A stretch of DNA of 64,000 nt. Source: Terebella lapidaria. Lineage: Eukaryota; Annelida; Polychaeta; Terebellida; Terebellidae. Both the position numbers and the translations under genes were made by a program. Location: positions 25,331,001 to 25,395,000 of the forward strand of contig OX424563.1 in the NCBI GenBank assembly GCA_949152475.1, written 5' to 3'. The notes under the pieces are model-generated. The model was not told where the DNA came from and made no database searches. It saw only the letters and a list, made by a program, of their open reading frames with translations. Below are positions 20,301 to 29,689 of this stretch, one piece after another (position 1 is the first letter of the stretch; each line of letters starts with the position of its first letter).

Positions 20301-23300
20301 TCCTTGTCAATGGTTGGATGAGGATCTTGTTCTCTGATGTCACCTTTCTGGGCGGATTTACGTTTTCTTGGCATTTTCGCCTTTTTCTCGGCAGTGCTTC
20401 CATCCGCTTGCCCCTGCTTCTGCTTCTTGTTGCGCACTTGCGGTAGGTGGTTAGGGCGGAACAGCGCCTTATCCACTTTGTCGTTTTCGCCGTTCGGACG
20501 AAAAATCCGGCCGCAGATGTGTGCACGCAGGAATGACCGTTCTTCAACGCCGTGGCCACAGATCTCGCACTTAAAGCGGTATTTCTTCTCGTGTATCGTC
20601 CGTGTGTGGCGGGTGAGGTGCTGGCGATGTTTGAAGGTTTTGTCGCAGTGAGGGCAGGGGTGAGATCGTGCATCTAGGATGGAAACGGAAAGAATGAATA
20701 AATTTGAATGAGAATGTACGAGCTGTGTTTTTTCATTTTAATGTTATATTTGAGTATTTATCAATCAACATACAATTTGAGTGTTAAAGTTTAACCATTT
20801 TAACACACCAGTAAATGATTTAATGAGATAAACCATACCTGAATGTTTGGCCTCATGTTGTGACAGCTCACGACGGCTGTAGTACGCTTTCGGACAGGAA
20901 TGACAGATGTACTGCTTTTGACTCTCATCAGCATTGTGACGGAGTTTGTGGGCTTTCAAGTTGGCAGAGCTTTTGATCCATTTGCCGCAAATATCACACA
21001 TGTAGCATACTTCTTCGCAAGGATTCTTCTGCTTGTGGCATTGAAGCTGCTCCGCTGAGCGAAAAGTCCGTCTACACTTCCGGCATTCGTATGGTGTTCG
21101 TCGATTGGGATTCTTTTGGCACTTGAAGTGTTGGTGACGAAACAAAGTGGCACCCATTGGAAAGCTTTCCCCGCAGAATTTACAGGGACGCATGTCTTTA
21201 CTTGCAGGCAAATCTTCCGTGGAAACTGGAAAGAGTTTTAGACGAGAAGAAAAATTAAAAGATTGTATTCATATTCATGCAACATATATCAACAGAAGAA
21301 CACATCTACAGGACTTTTATACATGTATGAATATTCATGATACGTTTAAACATCCAACACACTCAGAGGTAGCTTCATATTCATGAGCAATCTAAACATG
21401 ACGTGGAATCAACAGAATTTATTATGTGCCAGTACAGTATCTGTGATGTTTCACAAGTTTATACAATGAGAAATATAAACCATATATACTCACCAAGTAC
21501 CGCAGTAAAACTGTTGATCTGTCCCTGGAGCTAATGTGTAAAAGAGCAACATTTCCGATCGCAAACAATCAATCAATCGCAAGCAATCATTGTGAATGAT
21601 CCTTCGATGACATCATGATCAATCAGCTCGCCGCAGATTATTGTCAGTAGCTCGAGCTCCACTGCACATAATTATTGGTGATGCACATTAATTTGTCAAC
21701 TGCTGACAGATGTTGTTCGAAGTACTTTATTTTCCAAAGTTTCTCGTCGAATACATCATGAGGACCAACATGACATTTTAGCATTTTAAAAGCATTCAAA
21801 GTGACAAACTGTATAAAGCATGAATTTTTCCCTTGACCCATTGACAATCCCTTTCAAATACATTTCAAAACTGTACCAAACTGGCAGAAATCGAAATCTA
21901 TGAAAAGCTCAATAACACAAACTGACAAACATCTCCACAGCTGAAACCTACCCGGTGTACAATCAATCAATTCATGGGTGCGTGACGACTGAGCTACCAT
22001 ACATGGAATACAATCAGATACGTGGAAAAAAGTAAGAAATACTGTACTGTCCGACATTCAGTTTTAATACCATTGTCATATCATCAAAGCATCACAAATA
22101 CTTGGCGATCAGTTTTTTAAAAGTTTTTATGAAGCGCTACCTCTGAATGTCTTGGCCATGAATGGGATTTGCAAGTGCTTGGTTTTGTTCAATTTTTCAT
22201 GCCTAAGTTTTTCATGATATTTTGTGACATGAACCATTGGAGAAACCAAGCAATCACATTTTATGTCATGATATACAAATATTCATACAATTGTACTATT
22301 ACACTAAGTGCTACGATTTATACAAATTATTTTCACTTGAAATTCAGTAGTATGTGTGCAATTCAAATATTATGTTTGAATATCGGTATCGTTTTCGAAG
22401 ATATGTTTGATATAATCATAAATACATGTATGAAGTTTTCAAATCATTTATTTCACATCGAAGTTGAAAGTGTAATGTGTGGAATTTGATTGTCAGTAGT
22501 TGTGAAGACTAAATATTTTCTGTATACTGCAAACCCAGTCACAAAAGCATTGCGACAACGAACAGCTCTCCGAATACGATCAAATAGATACCAGCAATAT
22601 CAAGCATTTGCGTCTTTAATAGAAGTAGTTAAAACTCCTAATCATTTCATAGTTTAGTTCATAGCTCGCTGGATGTGCAGTATACAGATTAAAAGAAGAC
22701 AATTACTTACGGTTGTGAATCTCCCGACGGTGTCTTTTCAGCATCGAAAGACTTTTTGACTTCATGTTGCAGACTTCGCACGTGAACAGTTGCTCCTCCT
22801 TCACCTCGTCACCCAGCTGCGCATCGGGGTTCATAGTACAGCAGTTTATGTGACGCGAGTAACTCTGCACCGAACAAAACCAGCTCCTTTCACAAAACTG
22901 ACACTTCAATTCGGACACGTCGTTCACTTCTGGAATCTTGACTTTCGGTCGATTTCGAGGTTTGAACGATTTTCTCCCCGATGTCGCACGCTTCCTACCC
23001 CGAGGACTTTTCCCGGTTGTGCTCTTCTCAGGGGAGTTTGTAGTTTCAGTTTTTATATTAGCAGAGTGCGCTGGAGACTCAGTCTTTCCCTTCGCTTTCT
23101 TAGCTGCCTTCCCTTTCTTTTTCGTTGGTTTTGGTGATGTATTTTGCCGTTTACGAGTTGACCTTGTTGTTCGTTGTGGTTCAACCTCAGTTTCAACTGG
23201 TTCCACTGTATCTTCATCGTCATCATCCTGTGCCAACACCTTATCTTCAACTTCAACTTTGACAGCTGTTGGATCAACACTAGACACAGTTGCACTTTTC

Positions 23301-25837
23301 ACGCGCTCAAGTTCCATCTTCACGTAATTACAAAAGTCATCCTCGTCTGCAAGTTCGGCCAGTGGCGGGGCTTCAATTGACTCGGCTTCCTCAAGTGCAG
23401 CTTCCTCTTTGGGCATAATCTCGACGGGGACATAGACGGTATTATCCTCATCATCGCTCAAGGCTGGCTGTTCTACATCGACAGCTGGATCACACAAGAG
23501 CTGAGAAGACTTAATTTCACAATTCCAAATGTCAGCGAGCTTCCTGTGAAACACGGCTCCCATCGAAGTGGCTGTCGAGTAAATACAAGAACAATTGTTT
23601 GAAACAGTGTTCATGACGAGAAAGTGAATTGGAAAGAGAATTATTATTAATTCCATTTTCTTTCGAAAAACACTACCTGAAACCAGATCATCATATATAT
23701 ACATTCATAATTCTTGTTTGCATCTTAAACATGTACTGTAAACAGTTATTTAATTGTAGTGCAGAATTTTTTTTATCAAATGTACAATGTATTACCAAAT
23801 TGACGCCTTCAAAATTACATATATAGTGAATAATACTAACTATTCATGGCTACAAGGTCGTTGACATATTCACTGCATTAAATGTCAGTATTTATAAAAG
23901 ATACTCACAATGTAACGTCAACAAGAGGAATTCATCAGTCTTCTCTGCCAAAATCTTGACATCATCTGACTTCTTCGCACCTGTGTGTCATAATATATAC
24001 TAGTATTACACATTGTAACTACTACGAGCCATCCGTCCTAAATTCGCTGCATCCCAAAATTCGCCAACTCAATATTACTGTAAACCCCTTTAATTTCGCG
24101 GCCGTTTTATTTCGCGTTTTCATGATTTGGACATATTCGCGGCCGTCTAATTTCGCGTTTTCTGTTACATGCATATTACTGGAAATGCATTACAGAGGTA
24201 TTTACCAATAACATACTCACTAGATGCAATCCAACAATTGTTAAAAATACTGACATGGACACAATTGTATCTTTATTATACCTATTATACTTTTATTTCC
24301 TGGCTTATATGTAGTATTAAACATGAATTAAATACAGTCACAGTACAAAATTAACTACTTACATGTAAACTTGGAATTGGCTACTGTTTTTTTTTATGTT
24401 AAATGTACAACATTATTTGTTCTTCTGTTCTATACCACACACATTGCAAAATCAATTTCCAAAGAATCAACAGCAGATTCAACTCAATGTTAAATATATT
24501 CGCAAATCAAAATGCGGTTGACCAAAAAAAATTCGCGTCCAGAAATTTTCGCGGTTTTAATGAAAACGCGAAAATCGCGAATATTAATGGCCGTGAAACA
24601 TTAAGTGGTTTACAGTATCAGAGCTCAGAAACTTGTTTTATGGAAAACAAACTGCTGGTACAAAAATTGAATATCAGAGTCTCGATTGATGATAGAATTG
24701 GTTGGTTTCATTGGCATTACAAGGTCTGAAAACCCTGTTGGCGAATTTGGTAATGCGGCGAATTTAGGACAGATGGCCCGTACCAGTAGTATTGTTTATA
24801 TTACATATTACTTTTTTTGTTGTTGAAAATGTATGCAGCACAAATAGACCATCAAAAACACTTTGATTTTTGGAAGAGGAAATGGTGATACCAACAGACT
24901 ATAAAATTGTCTCTCTGCCTCACTCCATTTAATATCTACATGCACCTCGATGTCATTTTGAGAGAGACAGTTCACTACTTGATATTAAACATACCCCGTT
25001 TGCAGTTAGTGCCAGAGAGTTCCAACTTCTGACCGGCCGTGAGCCCGTGGCATTCCTCGACAACTGCCGTTGGGAGTCTTAGCTCAACAGAACCCTTAGA
25101 CACCTTAAAACAACAGTGTTCAAATAAAGTAACAGCCACAGAGACTGGGCTCAGATTCAGAACTGTCTTGAATATATGTATGCAATCATTTCTTCATGTA
25201 TTATAATTTAAAGTGACAAAATAATCACTTTAACTCATTCACTGCCACGATAATTTTTGAGTTTCAAGGCCTGTGTGCCACATTAATTTTAGAAAATATG
25301 AAAAATTCCCGATTTTAGAAGTTATTGTTTTTATTCCAATAATAACACAACCAACTTTTGATAATCAGCACATACCGGGTACTAAGACTGATTTCTTGAA
25401 AACAATAACAATATTCCAAGTATCAGATCTTGCTATTCTCACATACTGTTCTCAATATATAGGGCATTACTCAGAATTGATGAAAATCCACTCAAATAAT
25501 TTGGAAAACAACAAGTAATTGTCAGAAATCTGTCTGAATTTGTTCATATTGTCAACAAAAACCAAGTACAAACTAGCTAGGCAGTGCTAGAGGCGCCACC
25601 TATCGAATGGAATAGATATTTAATAAACGAAACTGAAACCAGGTTTTTCCATGTGGGGAATCCCCCCTGGCGAGATAACTCGTCGCCGGCACACAGATCG
25701 TGACGTTTGGGCGACGAGATAACTCGTCGCCGGCAGTGAATGAGTTAATTATTCATTATCCTATTTATTCTTAGTAGAACAATTACCCTAAATCCATTCA
25801 TAAATTTTAAAACACCAGTAATACTCACGGGAGCCAT
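13238..25837 (-). CDS. Zinc-finger locus 1: common N-terminus plus four alternative 3' modules
   Basis: Common coding exons 25829-25837, 24995-25103, 23909-23980 and 22711-23571 total 1051 bases and leave phase 1 (a C). Four modules follow, each a two-exon unit ending in its own stop: A (21225-20839, 20673-20003), B (19434-19039, 18789-18269), C (16953-16540, 16162-15762), D (14316-13915, 13707-13238). Every module starts in the phase needed, and predicted products are 702, 655, 621 and 640 residues with no remainder. Because each module stops the frame, they cannot all be in one protein; mutually exclusive splicing is the simplest reading. The likely role is a family of nuclear DNA-binding regulators sharing one N-terminus. 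Separate genes with unseen first exons are the alternative. Confidence 0.8.
14317..15761. other. Between modules D and C
   Basis: Intron and presumed 3' untranslated sequence of module C. AT-rich, with no finger-coding remnant or clear mobile element that I could see. Confidence 0.45.
15762..16953 (-). CDS. Module C of zinc-finger locus 1
   Basis: Exon C1 16953-16540 (414 bases) follows TTCTTCCTAG. It has a basic start (VKKEKTKRHR), a CCHC finger (CEWC...HMMYKC) followed by NPKR, then three fingers. Exon C2 16162-15762 starts with DARPY, a finger CHIC...HIEQAH whose loop is one residue shorter than in sister modules, then CEKCGHGM...HVCGRVRR and an acidic tail ending in TLNKM. C1 is most like D1 (both have the WRNT motif in the first finger), so C and D probably arose by the latest duplication in this array. 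I found no clear AATAAA close behind C2. Confidence 0.85.
16954..18268. other. Between modules C and B
   Basis: Presumed intron and 3' untranslated sequence of module B. It holds one inverted-repeat element (17389-17683) and otherwise nothing recognised. Confidence 0.45.
17389..17683. mobile_element. Inverted-repeat DNA element with TA target duplication
   Basis: Starts CAGTCAAACCTC and ends GAGGTTTGACTG, flanked on both sides by TA (17387-17388 and 17684-17685). The inside repeats a TTAGTGAACAC(C/T) motif. Terminal sequence and TA duplication fit a Tc1/mariner/pogo-type MITE of 295 bases with no coding capacity. Confidence 0.85.
18269..19434 (-). CDS. Module B of zinc-finger locus 1
   Basis: Exon B1 19434-19039 (396 bases) follows the acceptor ATTTCTAG. 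It has no methionine before its last finger, so it cannot start translation by itself and must be spliced to upstream coding sequence; this is direct support for the shared-N-terminus model. It encodes four fingers, the first CCHC (CKFC...HVTYKC) followed by NPS. Exon B2 18789-18269 encodes a C2H2 finger (CNQC...HVKTVH), the locus-specific finger CTKCGHGV...HICGRTRR, and an acidic tail ending in NSDNGVSSE. Several minus-strand AATAAA hexamers lie downstream (for example 17755-17760). Both exon borders are phase 1. Confidence 0.85.
19435..20002. other. Between modules B and A
   Basis: Presumed 3' untranslated sequence of module A and intron. The minus-strand AATAAA at 19795-19800 is the likely polyadenylation signal of module A. 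Nothing else is seen. Confidence 0.45.
20003..21225 (-). CDS. Module A of zinc-finger locus 1
   Basis: Exon A1 21225-20839 (387 bases) begins after TCTTTCCAG and encodes a first finger of CCHC type (CKFC...HQHFKC) followed by the motif NPN, then three more fingers. Exon A2 20673-20003 has a C2H2 finger (CPHC...HTRTIH) and the finger typical of these loci, CEICGHGV...HICGR, here followed by IFR instead of RVRR or RTRR. The tail is long (about 150 residues), starting with a Lys-rich stretch (KKAKMPRKRKSAQKG) and ending acidic. The tail of A is the most divergent. A minus-strand AATAAA lies at 19795-19800. Module A is the first reached by the polymerase and the closest to the common exons. Confidence 0.85.
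21226..22710. other. Intron between the common exons and module A
   Basis: About 1.5 kb, AT-rich, no coding exon detected. If the modules compete for one donor at 22711, signals that choose among them may lie here, but I cannot identify any. Confidence 0.4.
22711..25837 (-). CDS. Common N-terminal exons of zinc-finger locus 1
   Basis: Exon 1 encodes only MAP (ATG at 25837-25835) after a 5' acceptor at about 25874, so upstream noncoding exons exist. Exons 2 and 3 plus the start of exon 4 encode a domain of about 85 residues (SVELRLPTAVVEECHGLTAG, then the 72-base exon, then FHRKLADIWNCEIK) that I do not recognise; it has a clear counterpart in locus 2. Exon 4 (287 codons) continues with an acidic stretch rich in Glu, then a Lys/Arg-rich linker with an AT-hook-like SPRGRKRATSGRK, then two fingers: an atypical C-x2-C...H-x3-C finger (CQFC...HINCC) and a C2H2 finger (CEVC...HRREIH). 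Introns 2 to 4 are phase 1. Nuclear localisation is inferred from the basic linker. Confidence 0.85.
24024..24782. mobile_element. MITE family 1, copy 1 (interrupted)
   Basis: Inverted ends CGAGCCATCCGTCCTAAATT and AATTTAGGACAGATGGCCCG next to TA. About 220 bases of its own sequence are split by another element at 24078-24615. It lies in the intron between common exons 2 and 3 of locus 1. Two uninterrupted copies occur at 26810 and 34370. Confidence 0.85.
24078..24615. mobile_element. MITE nested in MITE family 1
   Basis: Starts CTGTAAACCCCTTTAATTTC and ends with the near-complement AAGTGGTTTACAG, flanked by TA on both sides. The two uninterrupted copies of the host element read TATTATCAG at this point with a single TA, so they serve as the empty site. 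Internal sequence is rich in TTCGCG/CGCGAA motifs. 538 bases, no coding capacity. Confidence 0.88.
25234..25744. mobile_element. TTAA-flanked inverted-repeat element
   Basis: Ends CTCATTCACTGCC and GGCAGTGAATGAG, flanked by TTAA at 25230-25233 and 25745-25748. The right part carries two copies of GATAACTCGTCGCCGGC. TTAA duplication is typical of the piggyBac superfamily; the terminal bases are not the classical CCC, so the family assignment is tentative. Sits in the first coding intron of locus 1. Confidence 0.85.
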
Positions 25838-26152
25838 TTTGAAGAGGTTCGAGGAATGTTTTCAGTTGAAAATCTGTGGAAAAAAAAACAAAAAATACAG
25901 TGGTCAACATCAACTGAATATATAATTTCCAATGAAAAATATTGAAAATATCAGTTACAAAATGGGATCAAATAAATTCTAACAAATTCAGGGCTTTTGT
26001 CATGTTTACATGTATGCCCGTATAGAATGAACCTATTTGCGTTGATTAAGAGTTGAAAGGCATAGTCGGCAAAGGCATGAATTTTGACGTAGGAAGCATT
26101 TCATCTTCGGGGCTTCGCCTGTCAGACAAGGCGATGTTGTTTGTCTATCTAG

Positions 26153-26757
26153 TAGTGCATGGACGATTAATTGATTGATCGATTAATCGGTCGACTAGCG
26201 ATCTCAACCGATTAATCGATCCCCTGATTAGATAAGTGATTTTTTTCTCAGTTAATAAACCAGACACATGAGTGAACTTTCACGTCTGAACCGCGCAATT
26301 TTGACAACAATCCAGTCCATCAAATACAATATTTTCTGGACATCCACAGACAAAGTGTTTTCCAGTTACAGCATAAGTAAATTCAGCGTTTTACATCAGT
26401 ATTTCGTGTTCAGCAAAACCTTATGATGACCATATGTTTGCCGTTGTCGTGGCATAACAATGAATAACTGATGCCTTTTCCGTATCGCAACATTATAGAA
26501 CTTAGCATAACACAAAGTTGAAAGGAAACGTTCAACGTAACAGACTGTTCTTGAAATCGGAAAATAATAAAAGTGTGGCTGTTGATAAAATCTCGGGGAA
26601 TTTCTTGGGTTCTTGGAATTTTGAGCGATAATGTGGTAAAATAGGTATATTTTGGCCTGCCACACCTGTTCACCAAACGGCGATTATTAATCGATGATCA
26701 AGCGCTCGAGAGGACCGATTAATCGATCTCTGATTTCAGGATCGAGTCCATGCACTA
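26153..26757. mobile_element. hAT-like non-autonomous element
   Basis: Ends TAGTGCATGGAC and GTCCATGCACTA with a perfect 8-base target duplication CTATCTAG (26145-26152 and 26758-26765). The ends also carry repeated GATTAATCG motifs. Duplication length and TAGTG-type tips fit the hAT superfamily. 605 bases, with no transposase fragment seen. Confidence 0.9.
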
Positions 26758-26809
26758 CTATCTAGTGAGAAGTGACGTCATATGCATTTCGTTACATACA
26801 GTCGCTGTA

Positions 26810-27024
26810 CGAGCCATCCGTCCTAAATTCGCCGCATCCCAAAGTTCGCCAACTCGATATTATCAGAACTTAGAAGCTCGTTTTGTGGAAAATAAATTAC
26901 TGGAACAAAGATTGAATATCAGAGTCTCGATTGACGATCGAACTTGTTAGTTTCATTAACATTACAAGGCCTGAAATCCACTTTGGCGAATTTGGGAATG
27001 TGGCGAATTTAGGACGGATGGCTC
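26810..27024. mobile_element. MITE family 1, copy 2
   Basis: Uninterrupted copy of the element at 24024, about 215 bases. Left end CGAGCCATCCGTCC, right end GGACGGATGGCTC. Lies about 45 bases from the hAT-like element. Confidence 0.88.
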
Positions 27025-27157
27025 TTTGTGAAGCACAGAGAGATCTAGATGGCTACAAGTGCCGGACCCTTGCACGTTCTAAATACCTTGTACATTCTAA
27101 GTGCATGCGCCTATGGGTGCCCTCATTTATAGGCTATGCGCCAGTATGCGCGGATTA

Positions 27158-27794
27158 CGGTAGAGTCGGAGCATGCAAATATCGGACAGTTTTGGATGCA
27201 TTTCCTGTTTATTGGAGATATATTGCCGATGCAATATTTCAAATGTAACAGAATAAAAAATGATTTGTTGCTCTACAAATTCATATTCACATATAAAGTT
27301 AACACGAAACTGAAGCACAGACACAGACCTCGAAAGTACACGAAGTCTGAGATCCTAGCAGACTGCAGCAGAGCATGTAAATATCGGACAAGGAGCTATG
27401 AAACACCGACGTCAAAAAAAATATTAAGCCGTGTCTACTTCACTTGAGCGCAGCATGTTCATCATGGACCAAGTGAGATACCAGATTCACCTTATGCACA
27501 AATAATTGCTTAATAATGAATATCATGTGCAAATTTAACAAAACACACTAACATTTATATCAAATTAAGCGTTGATCAGAGATATTGACAGTGAAAAGCA
27601 CAAACTGTTGTACAGGGCTGTTTCAAAATGATGGAAACCTGTAACTCCTGTCATATGGAAGTTCATGCTTTGATTCTACACATTTGCTCAGTCCAATATT
27701 TTTTACAAAGTGTATACTAAATGTGAAAACCGTGATTCATTCATGTGTCCGATATTTGCATGCCCGTCCGACAAATAGTGCTCCAACTCTACCG
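27158..27794. mobile_element. Inverted-repeat element with ATGCAAATATCGGACA ends
   Basis: Left end CGGTAGAGTCGGAGCATGC and right end complementary (GTCCGATATTTGCATG, then CTCCAACTCTACCG), next to TA on the left and near TA on the right. A further GTAAATATCGGACA copy is inside at 27370. Probably a TA-targeting MITE; the ends are imperfect. Confidence 0.6.
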
Positions 27795-28189
27795 GTACAT
27801 CCACTCAGTCACAATGGCAGTGAGTGAGTCAGTGAGCAGTGGTGAGAGAGGGTCTCAAATTTGAAATGCATCCACGTAATGTTTGTGGAGGCTGTATATT
27901 CATGGGCACCCAACATAAATACAAAACAACAACGCATAAATATACCATGTAGATTTCCTTCGTGAAATGAGGAATGGCGTGTATATTACAATCATAACAA
28001 TGACAACATTTTGACGATTCAGGCGTCTTGCTGAAATGGCGGAAATGCTCGTCCACCGTGCATGAAGACACCGCATAGAATCGAAAGGGATTTTTATTTA
28101 TTTCACGTGTCAATATGAAAACAAGGTCAACGCATAGGCCTATCGGGATTAATTATTGTTCCTCATTATTTCCATAAATTCAATGTTTT

Positions 28190-28720
28190 ATTTCTAACTT
28201 CCTGATTTAATTGTAACAGCATAACATAAGTTAAAACAAGCGGCGTCTCGGCCCTGAGCGCTCCAACAAAAATTTTCAAAGGAGAATTTCTTATGAGTGG
28301 AAGCGGCTCCAAAAAAATATTGACTTGATTTGGGTCAAAAACATTTTTTATCACCAACCCGTCGAAGAATAAAAATGGCCGGCCCAAGGAGACCGACGAT
28401 TCTTATAACAAAACTTATACACACCAAAATGGTATATGAGGAGAATCTTTTGAAACAAAAATCTCAAAACGGGTGAGACAGTTTTTGAGAAACTGGCCGC
28501 CAGGGCAAAATTGGCTGTTTTTCGTCAGAAATGGCCGCTATTTGAAAAAAAAAGTGCAAATAAAAATATTGAAATAATTTTAGGCAAAATTTGTGAAGGA
28601 AAGATTCAAACAAAAACATTAAAAGTAACAAAACGTTGACGACGACGGAAGGACGATGGACTGAAGCCAGACAACACGGCATCACTAAAGCTCCGCTGCC
28701 ATTCGGCATAGCGGAGCTAA
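28190..28720 (-). mobile_element. Foldback repeat family 2, partial copy
   Basis: Minus-strand sequence related to 43227-43809 and 49869-52306: a short terminal hairpin (AGCTCCGCT ... AGCGGAGCT at 28690-28718), then a CGTC-rich stretch, then AAATGGCGGCC-type sequence. The tip differs from that of the plus-strand copies (AGGTTACCGGAC), so it may be a sister subfamily. No coding capacity. Confidence 0.6.
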
Positions 28721-29689
28721 TAATGAAACCACAAATATTTCTCTTTTCGCAGTATTAAATTTATATTCATACTATCGGGTGTTCACTTTATCAGTTACGA
28801 ATGCTTCAATCCTATGAGACATTCTCACGGATAATTTTGAATACAAGTGATTACACATATTCCGAAAGTACAGGATATTTTGCCACGATCCTATACATCC
28901 GAACATTGTGGAATGCTGGAACACAACTGATCATACCATTTTCACTGGTTTTCACTTCAAATATCCATGAATCCGAATTTATTGTTCCTTATCATTTCCG
29001 CCAAGAAACAGCCTGTCTAAATAAACAAGCATGGCACTAGCATTCGACCTTGATTGAATGCCTCACAGGCGGCGTTATGCATGGATTATCATTCAAGCAA
29101 CACATACAGTAATTGATTCCTAGCAAAGGTATGGGTGAGATTGAGAAATTCTGAGTCAGCAAAAAGTAATTTGGCCATAAAGTTCATCTAACCCTCAGAC
29201 ATGTTTTTCCAGGTTGACGAGTCCGGAAAGAAGGCCTTTTTTCACTCTACGAAGCACTCTTTCAGGTCAAGGTCAAAAGTCAATCTGTGATATCTAAGAC
29301 ATCTTTTTCAAGGATTACGAGTCGAATAATAACATCTGCTCTGGAGCATATTTTCAGAGATATTGATGAAAATGAATATCTAAATTGCCAAAGAAAAATT
29401 AGGTCAACGTCAAAATTCACCCAACATACGCCCAAGACACGTTTGTGTATGACGACCAGTGTGGAAGTAACACAGGTTGCGCAACGCAAATATAAACTAG
29501 GGGCTCAAAGGCCACCGTGCTCACCGTGCCTACTTCGATAACTGTACTATACTTGTAATTCAGTGATTGGGAAGATGAACTCGATGTGTGAGACCCCCCC
29601 CCCCCCTTTCAATCTGAAATCTATACGGGATATTAAGAAGTTATGGGTGATTTTTAAGTAATTATCCCAACGGTTAAGAAAGGTTACCA

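Noticed and set aside
23629-23826. Plus-strand open frames opposite the zinc-finger exons
   Set aside because: Shadows of the minus-strand coding exons or of intron sequence, with no domain or splice support.
13238-25837. Reading the minus-strand modules as four separate zinc-finger genes
   Set aside because: No module has its own first exon or promoter-like start, module B lacks an early methionine, and all acceptors share the phase of the common donor. It remains possible until transcripts are seen.
29160-29500. GGTCAAGGTCA-type repeats as nuclear receptor sites
   Set aside because: Such words are common in dispersed repeats of marine invertebrates; position and copy number argue for repeat origin.
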